A DNA stretch of 64,000 nt, from positions 62,001 through 126,000 of the forward strand of contig NZ_SSMX01000003.1 in NCBI RefSeq assembly GCF_004799515.1. The letters run 5' to 3'. Below are positions 40,138 through 49,216 of the stretch, in pieces. The DNA comes from Phenylobacterium sp. (GTDB lineage Bacteria > Pseudomonadota > Alphaproteobacteria > Caulobacterales > Caulobacteraceae). The translations under genes and the position numbers were made by a program. The notes beneath the pieces were generated by a model that worked only from the letters and a program-made list of their open reading frames with translations, was not told the origin of the DNA and did no database searches. Each line of letters begins with the position of its first letter. Within the stretch, counting starts at the first letter, position 1.

Positions 40138-42915
40138 CTACGAGGCGAGTTTTTCCCGCAGGAGGCGATAGGCGCGCACCTGGTAGGCCTCGGCGGTCGG
40201 CTTGGAGAAGGCCGGCGCCGCGGCGTCCAGCGCCTGGCGGGCGGCGGCCTTGTCCCCACGGGCGACGGCGATCTGGGCGTTGGCCAGGTCGAGGTTCGCG
40301 CCCCAATCCGGATCGCCGGTGAGCTGGGCCACGCCCTTGCGGTCGATGCCCGCCAGACGGGCGGCGCCCGCCTCGACCTGGCCGTCGTCGATCAGGCAGG
40401 CGCCCCAGGCGAAGGCGAGGGCGTCCTGCAGCGCCGAGCCGGGGAAGGCGATGTGGGCTTGGCGCCAGGCTGCGGCGAGGTCGTTCAGCGCCTCGGCGCG
40501 GCGCCCCGAGCGGCATTTGGCGGTCCCGCCGTCCGCCGCCGAGGCGATCGCAAAGAACGAACCCTCGCCCTGCTTGCGCACCGCCATCTGATGGACAAGG
40601 CCGGTGTCGGCGATGGCCGCATCCCAGCGCTCCAGCGCGCCTTCGGACTGCCCGCGCGTGGAGAGCAACTGCAAGGTCATCTCATGGTCCGGCCCCAGGG
40701 CGGCCAGCAGCTTTGGATAGAGGCGGTTCGCCTCGTCCACCGCCTCGGCGTGCCGCGCCTGGATCATCAGCGCCTGGACGAGGTTCATGCGCACCATCAG
40801 CACGTCGGGACCATCGGGGCCCTCAAGCCGGCCATAGCCCGCGGCCAGGCGCCCGAACATCGCCGCCGCGCCGGCGCCGTCCCCCAGCCGGATGTGGGCG
40901 AAGGCCACCCGCTGCAGGAACGTCAGGCGCTCGCCGAGGTCGAAGAGCTCCGGGTGCGCGTCGGCGACCGTCGAGGCGCGGCCGAACTGCTCGGCCGCGG
41001 TCTTGGCGTCGTCCGCGACCAGGGCCGTCATACCGCGCGCCGAGGCCAGCCAGACGACCAGCGCCGGGGGCGCGGGCGTCATCGCCCCGATGGCGGGGGC
41101 CTGTTCGGCGAGGATCGCCCTGGCGCGCGGCAGGCTGCCGGCCTCGTAGGACCGCGCCTCCATCATGGCAGACTGCAGGCGCACGATGCGGGTCGCCGTC
41201 GCGTTCGGCCCGGCGGCGGCCGTCCACAGCTCGCCGGCCCGCCGGTATTCCGTGCGGGCGTCGGGCCAGTCGCTGCGCCGGTCCAGCGCCCGGGCTATGG
41301 TCTGGTGCAGCTGGGCCGCCACCGCCGGCTCATGGGCGAAGCGGCGGTCGATCGCCGGGGCGGCGTCCTTGACCGCGGCGACCAGGCTTTCGTCGGCCTT
41401 GCCGCTCTTGAACGGGCTCGACCGCGCCAGCAGGTCGTTGGCCAGGAAGCCGCTGACCTGCTGGGCCACGTCGCGGTCGCGGCGCGCCTCCAGATAGAGG
41501 AGGCTGCTCACCGCGGCGCCGGCGGCCATGGCGACGACGGCCAGCGCCACCCAGGGCCGCCGCGCCCGGGTCTTCATCACCTCGGCCGCGAGCGCCGCCT
41601 GTTCCGCGGCCTCCGCCTCGCGCAGCGCCCGCGCCTGCCGCCGGGCCTCCAGGCTGCGCAGCCGCGCCGACAGTTCGGCGGCGCTGGCGATCCGGTGCTC
41701 GGGGCTGCTGGCGGCGGCCGCGGCGATGTCCTCGCGCAGCAGCGGGTCTTCGATCTCGCGCTCCCATCCCGCCGCCAGCGGGCGCGAGAAGTCGCCGACC
41801 ACCAGCTGGTAGAGCAGGACCCCGAGCGCGAAGATATCGCTGGCGATGCTGGCGGGGGCGCCGGCGTGGCGCTCCGGCGCCAGGTAGAGGGCCGTGCCGC
41901 CGAGGCTGTCGCCCTGCGTCTCGGCCTCGCCGAACCCGGCGTTGGTGATGGCGAACGATGCGAGCCGTTCGGGGTCCAGAAGCTCGGCGCTGCCGAAATC
42001 CACCACCGCCGCGCGCCAACCGTCGCCGGCCCGCGCCAGCACGACATTGCCCGGCTTCAGGTCGCGGTGCAGCACCCCCAGGCCGTGGGCGGCGGCCATG
42101 GTCTCGGCCACCTGGGCCGCGATATCCAGGCGGACGGCGAGCGGCGTGTGGGCGAGCCCGCCCTGCGCGGCGCTCCAGGCCAGCAGGTCCTCGCCGCGGT
42201 AGGCGGCCTCGAGGAAGAAGGGCGGGTTCTCGAAGTTCCACTCGAGCACCGGCGCGAGGTCAGGCCGATCTCCTAGCGTCGCGGCCAGCAGGCGCGAGAG
42301 CGCCGCCTCGCGCTTCAACCCCCGAAGGAAGGCCGGTTCGGCGGCGAACTTGAAGACTCGCAGCTCACCGGTCTTGGGATGCTCACCGAGCCACACCTCC
42401 GCTGCCTGGGAGGTCCCAAGCCGCCGCGCCAGCCGCCACTGCGGCCGGCCGGGAACGGCCTGTCCGGCCTCGAAGTCGAGGGTGCGGCGCGGGCCGGCGG
42501 TCTCCATCGCGGTGACTGTGCAGTTCAAGCGATAGCCGATCCGGGCGACGGTCGCGATCAGGTCGCCGCCGTCCGGACCCAGCGCCTTGCGCAGCTTGAA
42601 GATCGCCGTGGTCAGCGAGCCCTCGACGACCGTGGTCTCCGGCCAGACCGCCTCGAGCAACTCGTCCTTGGTGAGCACTTCCCCGGGGCGCCTCAGAAAC
42701 TCCAGCAGGAGCTCCAGCGGCTTGATCTCCAGGTCGACCGGCCGGTCGTCGACCGTCAGGCGCCAGCGGCCCTCGTCGAACACACAGTTGGCGAAGCGCC
42801 AGGCGCGCCGCTGCTGCACCGCGGACGGTTGACGGCTTCCGCTCAAGACCGCGCCACCCCAGACATGGGCGTAACCACCGGTTGGCGGCCCCGCGCCCCG
42901 GGGGCGATACTGCAT
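40138..42915 (-). CDS. Winged-helix / Ser-Thr protein kinase / TM / TPR-like sensor fusion protein
   Basis: A 925-residue protein in four parts. Residues about 37-133 are an OmpR/CadC-type winged helix (RPVDLEIKPLELLLEFLRRP, VLTKDELLEAVWPETTVVEG, RKALGPDGGDLIATVARIGY). Residues about 160-420 are a Ser/Thr kinase with ATP lysine K189, catalytic HRD (283-285, HRDLKPGN), DFG (306-308) and APE (346-348). Residues 455-475 form one membrane span. From about 490 to the end are TPR-like helices. The kinase and DNA-binding parts should be cytoplasmic and the TPR part periplasmic. The start may lie a few codons inside 42915. I do not know a characterised protein with this order. Confidence 0.9.
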   Translation of the reverse strand: MQYRPRGAGPPTGGYAHVWGGAVLSGSRQPSAVQQRRAWRFANCVFDEGRWRLTVDDRPVDLEIKPLELLLEFLRRPGEVLTKDELLEAVWPETTVVEGSLTTAIFKLRKALGPDGGDLIATVARIGYRLNCTVTAMETAGPRRTLDFEAGQAVPGRPQWRLARRLGTSQAAEVWLGEHPKTGELRVFKFAAEPAFLRGLKREAALSRLLAATLGDRPDLAPVLEWNFENPPFFLEAAYRGEDLLAWSAAQGGLAHTPLAVRLDIAAQVAETMAAAHGLGVLHRDLKPGNVVLARAGDGWRAAVVDFGSAELLDPERLASFAITNAGFGEAETQGDSLGGTALYLAPERHAGAPASIASDIFALGVLLYQLVVGDFSRPLAAGWEREIEDPLLREDIAAAAASSPEHRIASAAELSARLRSLEARRQARALREAEAAEQAALAAEVMKTRARRPWVALAVVAMAAGAAVSSLLYLEARRDRDVAQQVSGFLANDLLARSSPFKSGKADESLVAAVKDAAPAIDRRFAHEPAVAAQLHQTIARALDRRSDWPDARTEYRRAGELWTAAAGPNATATRIVRLQSAMMEARSYEAGSLPRARAILAEQAPAIGAMTPAPPALVVWLASARGMTALVADDAKTAAEQFGRASTVADAHPELFDLGERLTFLQRVAFAHIRLGDGAGAAAMFGRLAAGYGRLEGPDGPDVLMVRMNLVQALMIQARHAEAVDEANRLYPKLLAALGPDHEMTLQLLSTRGQSEGALERWDAAIADTGLVHQMAVRKQGEGSFFAIASAADGGTAKCRSGRRAEALNDLAAAWRQAHIAFPGSALQDALAFAWGACLIDDGQVEAGAARLAGIDRKGVAQLTGDPDWGANLDLANAQIAVARGDKAAARQALDAAAPAFSKPTAEAYQVRAYRLLREKLAS

Positions 42916-42974
42916 GCTGAAGCTTCGGCTGTCGACGGCCCCGCCTCAGTAGCGCCGGCGACGGTCCCGGGCGG

Positions 42975-44456
42975 TCAGCCCTTCGGCAGGTCCGTCGCCG
43001 TCCAGCCGCCGCCGAGGTTCTCGACCAGCAGCACGCTGGCGTTCAGGCGGTTCTCGATGGCGGTCAGCACGTTCAGCGAGGCGGCCTCCAGGGCGGCCTC
43101 GGCGGCGATGACGGTGGTGTAGTCGACAGTGCCCTCGCGGTACTCGTCGAGGTCGAGCTTCAGGGTCTGCTGGGCGGCCTGTTCGGTCATCACCAGGACC
43201 TCCTGCTCCTGCTGGTAGATGCGCAGCGCCGCCAGCTCGTCCTCGACGCCCTGGAAGGCGGTGAGCACAGTCTGGCGGTAGACGGCGATGTCCTCGTCGT
43301 AGGCGGCCTTGGCCTGGCGGACCTGGGCGCGGCGCAGGCCGAAGTCCAGCAGGGTCTCGGTGGCGTCGGCGCCGAACGACCAGAGGGTGGTGGACGCGCT
43401 GAAGAGGCGGCCGACGCTGCTGGAGGCCGCGCCGTAGTCGCCCGTCAGCGTCACGTCCGGGAAGTAGGACGAGACGGCCACCCCGATCAGCGCGTTGCCT
43501 GACGCCATCCGCCGCTCCGCGGCCGCCACGTCCGGGCGCCGCTCCAGGAGGGTGGACGGCACGGTAAGCGGCGGCGTGGGGATGTCGCGGTCGAAGGGCT
43601 TGGGCGCGATGGTCAGCTCGGAGGGCGGCACGCCGACCAGGATGGCGATGGCGTGCTCCATCTGGGCGCGCATCACGCCTACCTGGATCAGCGAGGCCTG
43701 GGCGCCGTAGAGCTGGGTCTGGGCGGTCAGCACGGCCGACTGCGGCTGGGTGCCTTCGCGGACCTGATCCTGGGCCAGCTTCACCAGCCGCTGGTACTCC
43801 CCCACCGTGCCGGTGAAGAGCCGCTGCTCCTCGTCCAGCACCCGCAGCTGGTAATAGTCCTCGGCGAGCGACGCCTGGGCGGCCAGCTTGGCGTTGGCCA
43901 GGTCGGCGGCGCTGGCTTGGGCGAGCGCCTTGTCGCTCTCCACGGTGCGGCGGACCTTGCCCCAGAGGTCAGGGACCCAGCTGGCTTCCAGCACCGCCTC
44001 GAAGCTGTTGACCGGGCGCGTCGTCGCGCCGGTCGGCGTCGTCGTGACGCCGGTCGCGCCTGTGGTCCCTGTGATCGTCCCGGTCGTGCCCGTGCTGCCG
44101 GCCGGGCCTTTGGAGCGGTTGCCGGTGGCGGCCGCGCTGACCGTCGGGAAGAAGGCGGACTTGGCCTCGGAGACGATGTCGTGGGCCTGGCGGTACTCAG
44201 CCTCGAACTGCTTGACCGTCTGGTTGGAGACCGCGACCCGCTGCTCCAAGGCGTTGAGGTCCGGGTCGTTGAACATCGACCACCAGGCGCCCTTGTCGAT
44301 GGCGTCGACCGGATGGCTGGGGGTCCAGCCGGCGGCCTCCTTGAAGGCCGGCGGGGTCGGCGCGGACGGCCGATGATAGTCGGGGCCCACCGCGCAGCCG
44401 GCCAGCCCGAGGGCCAGCGCCGAGACGGCGCCCGCAAGACGCATCGGCCGGCTCAC
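42975..44456 (-). CDS. RND efflux outer-membrane lipoprotein, NodT/OprM family
   Basis: The outer-membrane channel of the tripartite pump. The 493-residue precursor starts at GTG 44456, whose codon overlaps the RND stop (coupled translation). It has a lipobox (LALGLAGCAVGPDYHRP, Cys21). Two OEP repeats follow (WWSMFNDPDLNALEQRV, FEAVLEASWVPDLWGKVRR, VPSTLLERRPDVAAAERRMA, LTGDYGAAS). A Gly/Thr-rich insertion sits at about residues 113-147, where the first extracellular loop should be. It is the last gene of the efflux operon. Confidence 0.93.
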   Translation of the reverse strand: MSRPMRLAGAVSALALGLAGCAVGPDYHRPSAPTPPAFKEAAGWTPSHPVDAIDKGAWWSMFNDPDLNALEQRVAVSNQTVKQFEAEYRQAHDIVSEAKSAFFPTVSAAATGNRSKGPAGSTGTTGTITGTTGATGVTTTPTGATTRPVNSFEAVLEASWVPDLWGKVRRTVESDKALAQASAADLANAKLAAQASLAEDYYQLRVLDEEQRLFTGTVGEYQRLVKLAQDQVREGTQPQSAVLTAQTQLYGAQASLIQVGVMRAQMEHAIAILVGVPPSELTIAPKPFDRDIPTPPLTVPSTLLERRPDVAAAERRMASGNALIGVAVSSYFPDVTLTGDYGAASSSVGRLFSASTTLWSFGADATETLLDFGLRRAQVRQAKAAYDEDIAVYRQTVLTAFQGVEDELAALRIYQQEQEVLVMTEQAAQQTLKLDLDEYREGTVDYTTVIAAEAALEAASLNVLTAIENRLNASVLLVENLGGGWTATDLPKG

Positions 44457-47400
44457 GCGGGGCTCCCCTCGGGCTCGGCCCCGTTCGGCGTCTCGGAGTC
44501 CGGCTTCTCCGCGGTCTCGGGCTTCTTGTGGCCGCCGCTGCCCCAGCTCCGCAGCCTGTCGAGGTAGATGTAGATCACCGGGGTCGTGAAAAGGGTCAGG
44601 ATCTGGGAGACCAGGAGGCCGCCCACGATGGCGAAGCCCAGCGGGCGGCGGAATTCCGAGCCCGTGCCGTTCATCAGGATCATCGGCACGCCGCTCAGCA
44701 TCGCGCAGGCGGTGGTCATCAGGATCGGCCGGAACCGCTGGTGCGAGGCTTCGCGCGAGGCCTCCTCTGGCGAGAGGCCGTGATCGCGTTCGAGCCGCAG
44801 GGCCACGTCGACGATCATGATGCCGTTCTTCTTCACGATGCCGATCAGGAGGATGATGGCGATGATGCCGATCACGTTCAGGTCCTGGCCGGCCAGCTTC
44901 AGCGCCAGCAGGGCGCCCAGGCCCGCCGAGGGCAGGGTCGACAGGATGGTCAGCGGGTGGATGAAGCTCTCGTAGAGCACGCCCAGGATCACATAGACCG
45001 CGATCAGGGCGGCCAGGATCAGCACCGGTTCGCTGGACAGCGACTGCTGGAACGCCTGGGCCGTGCCCTGGAAGGCGCCGTTCAGGGTCTCCGGCGCGCC
45101 CAGGTTGTCGCGGGCCTTCTCGATGGCCGCGGTCGCCTGGCTCAGGGAGACGCCGGGCGAGAGGTTGAAGCTGAGGGTCGCGGCGGGGAACTCGCTCTGG
45201 TGGTTCACCGTCAGGCTGGCCGTTCCCAGCGGATCGACCTTCACGAACTGCGACAGCGGCACTGTCTTGCCGGTCGTCGAGGACAGCACATAGACCGAGT
45301 TGAAGATGTCGGGCGTGGCCTGCAGGTCGGGCGGGCCCTCCACCACCACGTGGTAGCTGTTCTGCTGGGTGAAGTACTGGGTGATCTCGTCCTGGCCGAT
45401 CAGCTCGTAGACCGCGGTGTCCACGTCAGTGGGGGACAGGCCGAAGCGGGCGGCCTGCTGGCGGTCGATGGTCAGGTTGACGGCGCGGCCGTTCGACTGC
45501 TGGTCGGAGCTGACGTCCTTCAGCTCCGGAAGGGTCTTCATCAGGGCCAGCAGCTTGGGCGCCCAGGAGTTCAGCTCGTCCAGGTTGGAGTCCGACAGGG
45601 TGTATTGGTACTGCGCCTGGCCGGCGCGGCCGCCGATGTTGATGTCCTGCGTCGCCTGCAGGAAGGCCTGGGCGCCGATCAGGTTGCCGAGCTTGGGCCG
45701 CAGGCGGGTGATCACCTCGTCTGCCGTTTCCTTGCGGCCGGAATCCTTCGGCTTGAGGGCGACGAACATGTTGGCCTGGTTGGCGCCGCCGTTGCCGACG
45801 AACATGCCGACGCCCGTCACCGCCGGATCCGCCGCGATGGTGTCGCCCACCGCCTGGATCTTGCCCTTGGCCTTGGTGAAGGAGGCGTCCTGCGAGGTCA
45901 GCATGATCCCGCTCAGGAAGCCGGTGTCCTGCTGCGGGAAGAAGCCGGTCTTGGCGGTGGCGTAGAAGTAGCCGGCCAGGGCGGCGGTGCCGATGAAGAC
46001 CAGAAGCGTGAGCAGCTTGTGGTCCAGCACCTTGTCCAGGCCGACGACATAGCGCTCCTCCAGCCATTTGAACCCATTGTCGAGGCCGCGCAGGACGCGG
46101 TTGCTCGGCGGTTTCGGCGGCTTGAGGAACAGGCTGCACAGCATCGGCGTGAAGGTCAGCGTCAGGATCATCGAGATGACCACCGCGGCGCTGAGGGTGA
46201 TGGCGAACTCTCGCATCAGGAGGCCCACCACGCCGCCCATGAACATCAGCGGCGTGAACACCGCGACCAGCGAGATGGAGATCGAGAGGATGGTGAAGCT
46301 GACTTCGCTGGAGCCCTTCAGCGCCGCCTCGAACGGCTTGTCGCCCTTCTCCAGCTGCTGCCAGATCACCTCCACCATGACGATGGCGTCGTCGACCACG
46401 AAGCCGACGGCGATGGACAGCGCCATCAGCGACAGGTTGTCGAGGCTGAACTTGGCCGGCAGCATGAAGGCCGCGGCCCCCAGCAGGGCCAGCGGGATCA
46501 CCGCGCTGGGGATCAGGGTGGCGCGGACATTCAGCAGGAAGAGGTAGATCACCACCACCACTAGGGCGACGGTGATCAAGAGCGTGATCTCCACGTCCTG
46601 GACCGCCGCGCGGATCGTCTGGGTGCTGTCCCGCAGGATGTGGATCTTGATGCCCGGCGGGATGTTCGCTTCCAGCTTCGGGAGTTGCGTGCGGATGTCG
46701 TTCACCGTCTGGATGACGTTGGCGCCCGGCGACTTGTAGATCACCAGGATGATGCCCTGGCCTTTGGCGGTGAAGGTTTTGTCGGTGTTGGCCTTGCCAG
46801 GATAGATGAAGGCGCCGACCTGGTTGTTCTCCACGTCCTGGCTGACGGTGGCGACGTCCTTGAGCTGCACCGGCGCGCCGTTCGAATAGCCGACGATGAT
46901 GTCGCCCCAGGGGCCGGCGTCGAGGATCTGGTCGTTGGCGTAGACCGTCAGGTTCTGCGCCGAGCCGGTGATCGCGCCCTTCGGCGCGTTGGTCGTCGAG
47001 GCGGCGATCTTGGCTCGGACGGCGTCGAGCTGCAGGCCGCGGGCGGCGACCTTGCGCGGGTCGAGCTGGATGCGCACCGCCGGCTTCTGCTGGCCGCCGA
47101 TATTGACCAGGCCCACGCCGGTGATGGTCGAGATCTGCTGCGACAGGATCACGTCGGCGAAGTTGTCGACCTGGTCGATCGGCAGGGTGTCTGAGGTCAG
47201 CGCCAGGAGCATGATCGGCGCGTCGGCGGGGTTCACCTGGCGGATCGTGGGCTGCGCGGGCAGGTTGCTGGGCAGCTGGGCGCTGGCGGCGTTGATCGCG
47301 GCCTGCACCTGCTGGAACTCCTCGGTCTTGCTTTGTCCCAGCTTGAACTGGATGGTGACGTTGGTGGCGCCCAGCGAACTCGAGGATGTCATCTGGCTGA

Positions 47401-47629
47401 TCCCCGGGATCAGCGAGAACTGCCGCTCCAGGGGCGTGGCGACGTTGGACGCCATGGTCTCCGGGCTGGCGCCGGGCAGGGCCGCGCTCACCTGAACCGT
47501 GGGGAAGTCCACGTTCGGCAGGGCCGAGACCGGTAGGACGAAGAACGCCACCAGACCGACCAGCAGCACCGCCACGGCCATCAGGCTGGTTGCGACCGGC
47601 CGCTTGATGAAGGGCTGGGAGAGGTTCAA
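44453..47629 (-). CDS. RND multidrug efflux transporter, inner-membrane subunit (MdtB/MdtC-like)
   Basis: A 1058-residue proton-driven exporter. It starts NLSQPFIKRPVATSLMAVAV from a TTG at 47629 that overlaps the adaptor stop (TTGA). HAE1-RND features are visible: the porter motif GATNVTIQFKLGQ, the proton-relay pair in AVGFVVDDAIVMVE (TM4) and the lysine in GIVKKNGIMIVD (TM10). Twelve membrane helices and two large periplasmic loops fit the length. The sequence is nearer MdtB/MdtC/MuxB types than AcrB, but only one such gene is present. Substrates cannot be predicted. Confidence 0.95.
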   Translation of the reverse strand: MNLSQPFIKRPVATSLMAVAVLLVGLVAFFVLPVSALPNVDFPTVQVSAALPGASPETMASNVATPLERQFSLIPGISQMTSSSSLGATNVTIQFKLGQSKTEEFQQVQAAINAASAQLPSNLPAQPTIRQVNPADAPIMLLALTSDTLPIDQVDNFADVILSQQISTITGVGLVNIGGQQKPAVRIQLDPRKVAARGLQLDAVRAKIAASTTNAPKGAITGSAQNLTVYANDQILDAGPWGDIIVGYSNGAPVQLKDVATVSQDVENNQVGAFIYPGKANTDKTFTAKGQGIILVIYKSPGANVIQTVNDIRTQLPKLEANIPPGIKIHILRDSTQTIRAAVQDVEITLLITVALVVVVIYLFLLNVRATLIPSAVIPLALLGAAAFMLPAKFSLDNLSLMALSIAVGFVVDDAIVMVEVIWQQLEKGDKPFEAALKGSSEVSFTILSISISLVAVFTPLMFMGGVVGLLMREFAITLSAAVVISMILTLTFTPMLCSLFLKPPKPPSNRVLRGLDNGFKWLEERYVVGLDKVLDHKLLTLLVFIGTAALAGYFYATAKTGFFPQQDTGFLSGIMLTSQDASFTKAKGKIQAVGDTIAADPAVTGVGMFVGNGGANQANMFVALKPKDSGRKETADEVITRLRPKLGNLIGAQAFLQATQDINIGGRAGQAQYQYTLSDSNLDELNSWAPKLLALMKTLPELKDVSSDQQSNGRAVNLTIDRQQAARFGLSPTDVDTAVYELIGQDEITQYFTQQNSYHVVVEGPPDLQATPDIFNSVYVLSSTTGKTVPLSQFVKVDPLGTASLTVNHQSEFPAATLSFNLSPGVSLSQATAAIEKARDNLGAPETLNGAFQGTAQAFQQSLSSEPVLILAALIAVYVILGVLYESFIHPLTILSTLPSAGLGALLALKLAGQDLNVIGIIAIILLIGIVKKNGIMIVDVALRLERDHGLSPEEASREASHQRFRPILMTTACAMLSGVPMILMNGTGSEFRRPLGFAIVGGLLVSQILTLFTTPVIYIYLDRLRSWGSGGHKKPETAEKPDSETPNGAEPEGSPA

Positions 47630-48966
47630 GACGTGGGCTTTCCGGCCGCCGCCTTGCCGTTCGCCGGCGCTTCCTTCGCCGCCTCAGCCCCAGGCGGAGC
47701 CGCCGCCCCGCCCGGCTGGACGAGCCGCACCAGGGAGCCGTTGTTCAGCACCATCTGGCCGTCGGTGACGATCAGGTCGCCGGCGTTGACGCCGGACTTG
47801 ATCACCGCCTGCTGGCCCTGGACGCTCAGGACGGCGATCGGGCGCATGGACACCTTGTGGTTCGCGCCGACCACGAAGACGTACTGCCCCTTGGGCCCGC
47901 GGTTCACCGCCGCCAGCGGCAGGATGATGGTATTGTGCAGGTCCTGCACGCCAAGGCTGACGTTGATGAACTGGCCGGGCCACAGCTTCTTGCCCGCGTT
48001 GGTGAACTTGGCCTTCAGCTCGACGGTGCCGGTGGCCTGGTCGACGCGGTTGTCGGCGATGGCCAGCGCGCCAGTGTCCAACACCTCGCCCGTCTCCTGG
48101 CTGAGCGCGCGCACCGGTAGGGCGCGGCGGAAGCCGTCGGAGGCCTGCACCAGCCGTTGGAACTCGCCCTGCGGCACCGAGAAGGTGACGGCGATCGGCT
48201 GCACCTGGTTGATCACAACGATGCCCGAGCCGCCGGCCGAGCCTGAGTTGGAGCTCGGGCCGGCCGAGCTGGAGGAGCTCGATCCGCCGGACGTCGGGGC
48301 GGCCGACGAGCTCGCCGAGGAGGCGCTGCTGGGCACGCTGCTGACCGAGCCGCTGGCGCTGACCAGGTTGCCCGGGTCGACCAGGCGCACGCCCGCTCGG
48401 CCCGAAATCGGCGAGACGATGCGGCAGAATTCAAGGTTGAGCTTGGCCGCGGCCACGGCGCCCTTGTCGATCTCGACCGTGCCTTCATCCTGGCCGACGG
48501 TGGCCTCTTGGTCCTCGAGTTGCTGGCGCGAGGCGCCGCCCTCGGGCTGCAGGCGCTGGAAGCGCTCCAGGTCGCGGCGCGCGCCGGCCAGGCTGGCCTC
48601 GTCGCGCTTCAGCGTGCCTTCCGCCTGGGTCAGGGCCGCCTGGAAGGGACGCGGGTCGACCTCGGCCAGCACCTGGCCGGCCTTCACTTCGCCGCCTTCC
48701 TTGAAATTGACGGTGATCAGCTTGCCGCTGACCTGGGCCAGGATCAGGTCGCTGGTCCAGGCCTGGGCGGCGCCCAGGGCGGTGATGGCGATCTGGAAGT
48801 CCTGCGCCTGCGCCTTGACGGCGGTCACGGGTATGGCGTGCGGCGGCGGCTTTTTCGCCGCCGGCTTGTGCAGGATCGCCCATAGGCCGATCGCGATCAC
48901 GACGACCGCTAGGCCTCCCAGGATCAAATAGCGTCGCCGGCGGCCCTTAGGCTCGGTGTTGGTCAT
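47626..48966 (-). CDS. RND efflux periplasmic adaptor (membrane fusion protein)
   Basis: A 446-residue MdtA-like adaptor anchored by an N-terminal span (LILGGLAVVVIAIGLWAIL). The lipoyl/hairpin part includes SGKLITVNFKEGGEVKAGQV and LDPRPFQ-like VDPRPFQAALTQAE. The beta-barrel part includes ISGRAGVRLVDPGNLV and VVINQVQPIAVTFSVPQGE, and the membrane-proximal domain ends with INAGDLIVTDGQ-like NAGDLIVTDGQMVLNNG. A Ser/Gly/Ala-only insert occupies about residues 203-248. It is the first gene of the operon and its stop overlaps the transporter start. Confidence 0.94.
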   Translation of the reverse strand: MTNTEPKGRRRRYLILGGLAVVVIAIGLWAILHKPAAKKPPPHAIPVTAVKAQAQDFQIAITALGAAQAWTSDLILAQVSGKLITVNFKEGGEVKAGQVLAEVDPRPFQAALTQAEGTLKRDEASLAGARRDLERFQRLQPEGGASRQQLEDQEATVGQDEGTVEIDKGAVAAAKLNLEFCRIVSPISGRAGVRLVDPGNLVSASGSVSSVPSSASSASSSAAPTSGGSSSSSSAGPSSNSGSAGGSGIVVINQVQPIAVTFSVPQGEFQRLVQASDGFRRALPVRALSQETGEVLDTGALAIADNRVDQATGTVELKAKFTNAGKKLWPGQFINVSLGVQDLHNTIILPLAAVNRGPKGQYVFVVGANHKVSMRPIAVLSVQGQQAVIKSGVNAGDLIVTDGQMVLNNGSLVRLVQPGGAAAPPGAEAAKEAPANGKAAAGKPTS

Positions 48967-49038
48967 ACGTCAGCCCTCTCGACGCCCTGGTAAGACATCG
49001 TCAAGGCCTTGGCCACCCGGCGGACGGCTTGCCAATAC

Positions 49039-49052
49039 GGTATCCTGTTACC
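49039..49052. promoter_or_regulatory. Imperfect palindrome upstream of the efflux operon
   Basis: GGTATCCTGTTACC (GGTA-N6-TACC, 10 of 14 positions symmetric) lies 72 bases before the adaptor start in a locally AT-richer leader. It could be an operator for a TetR-type repressor, as is usual for such pumps. No TetR gene is adjacent, so this is tentative. Confidence 0.3.
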
Positions 49053-49216
49053 AACAAGGCAGCCGTCGGGGAGATCGCTCAAACGCTACCTCTACTTTTG
49101 ATCCCGACGCGGCGGACCGTATTCAGCCTGCTTTGCAAGTTTGTGTCGGTCAGACTACGTCGGCCATATGCTTCGAAACGTTTGGCGGGATTCTCGCCCG
49201 GAATGGGCGCCGATCC

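Noticed and set aside
44528-46564. 678-codon plus-strand frame inside the RND transporter gene
   Set aside because: It is antisense to an unambiguous gene; long open antisense frames are expected at this GC content.
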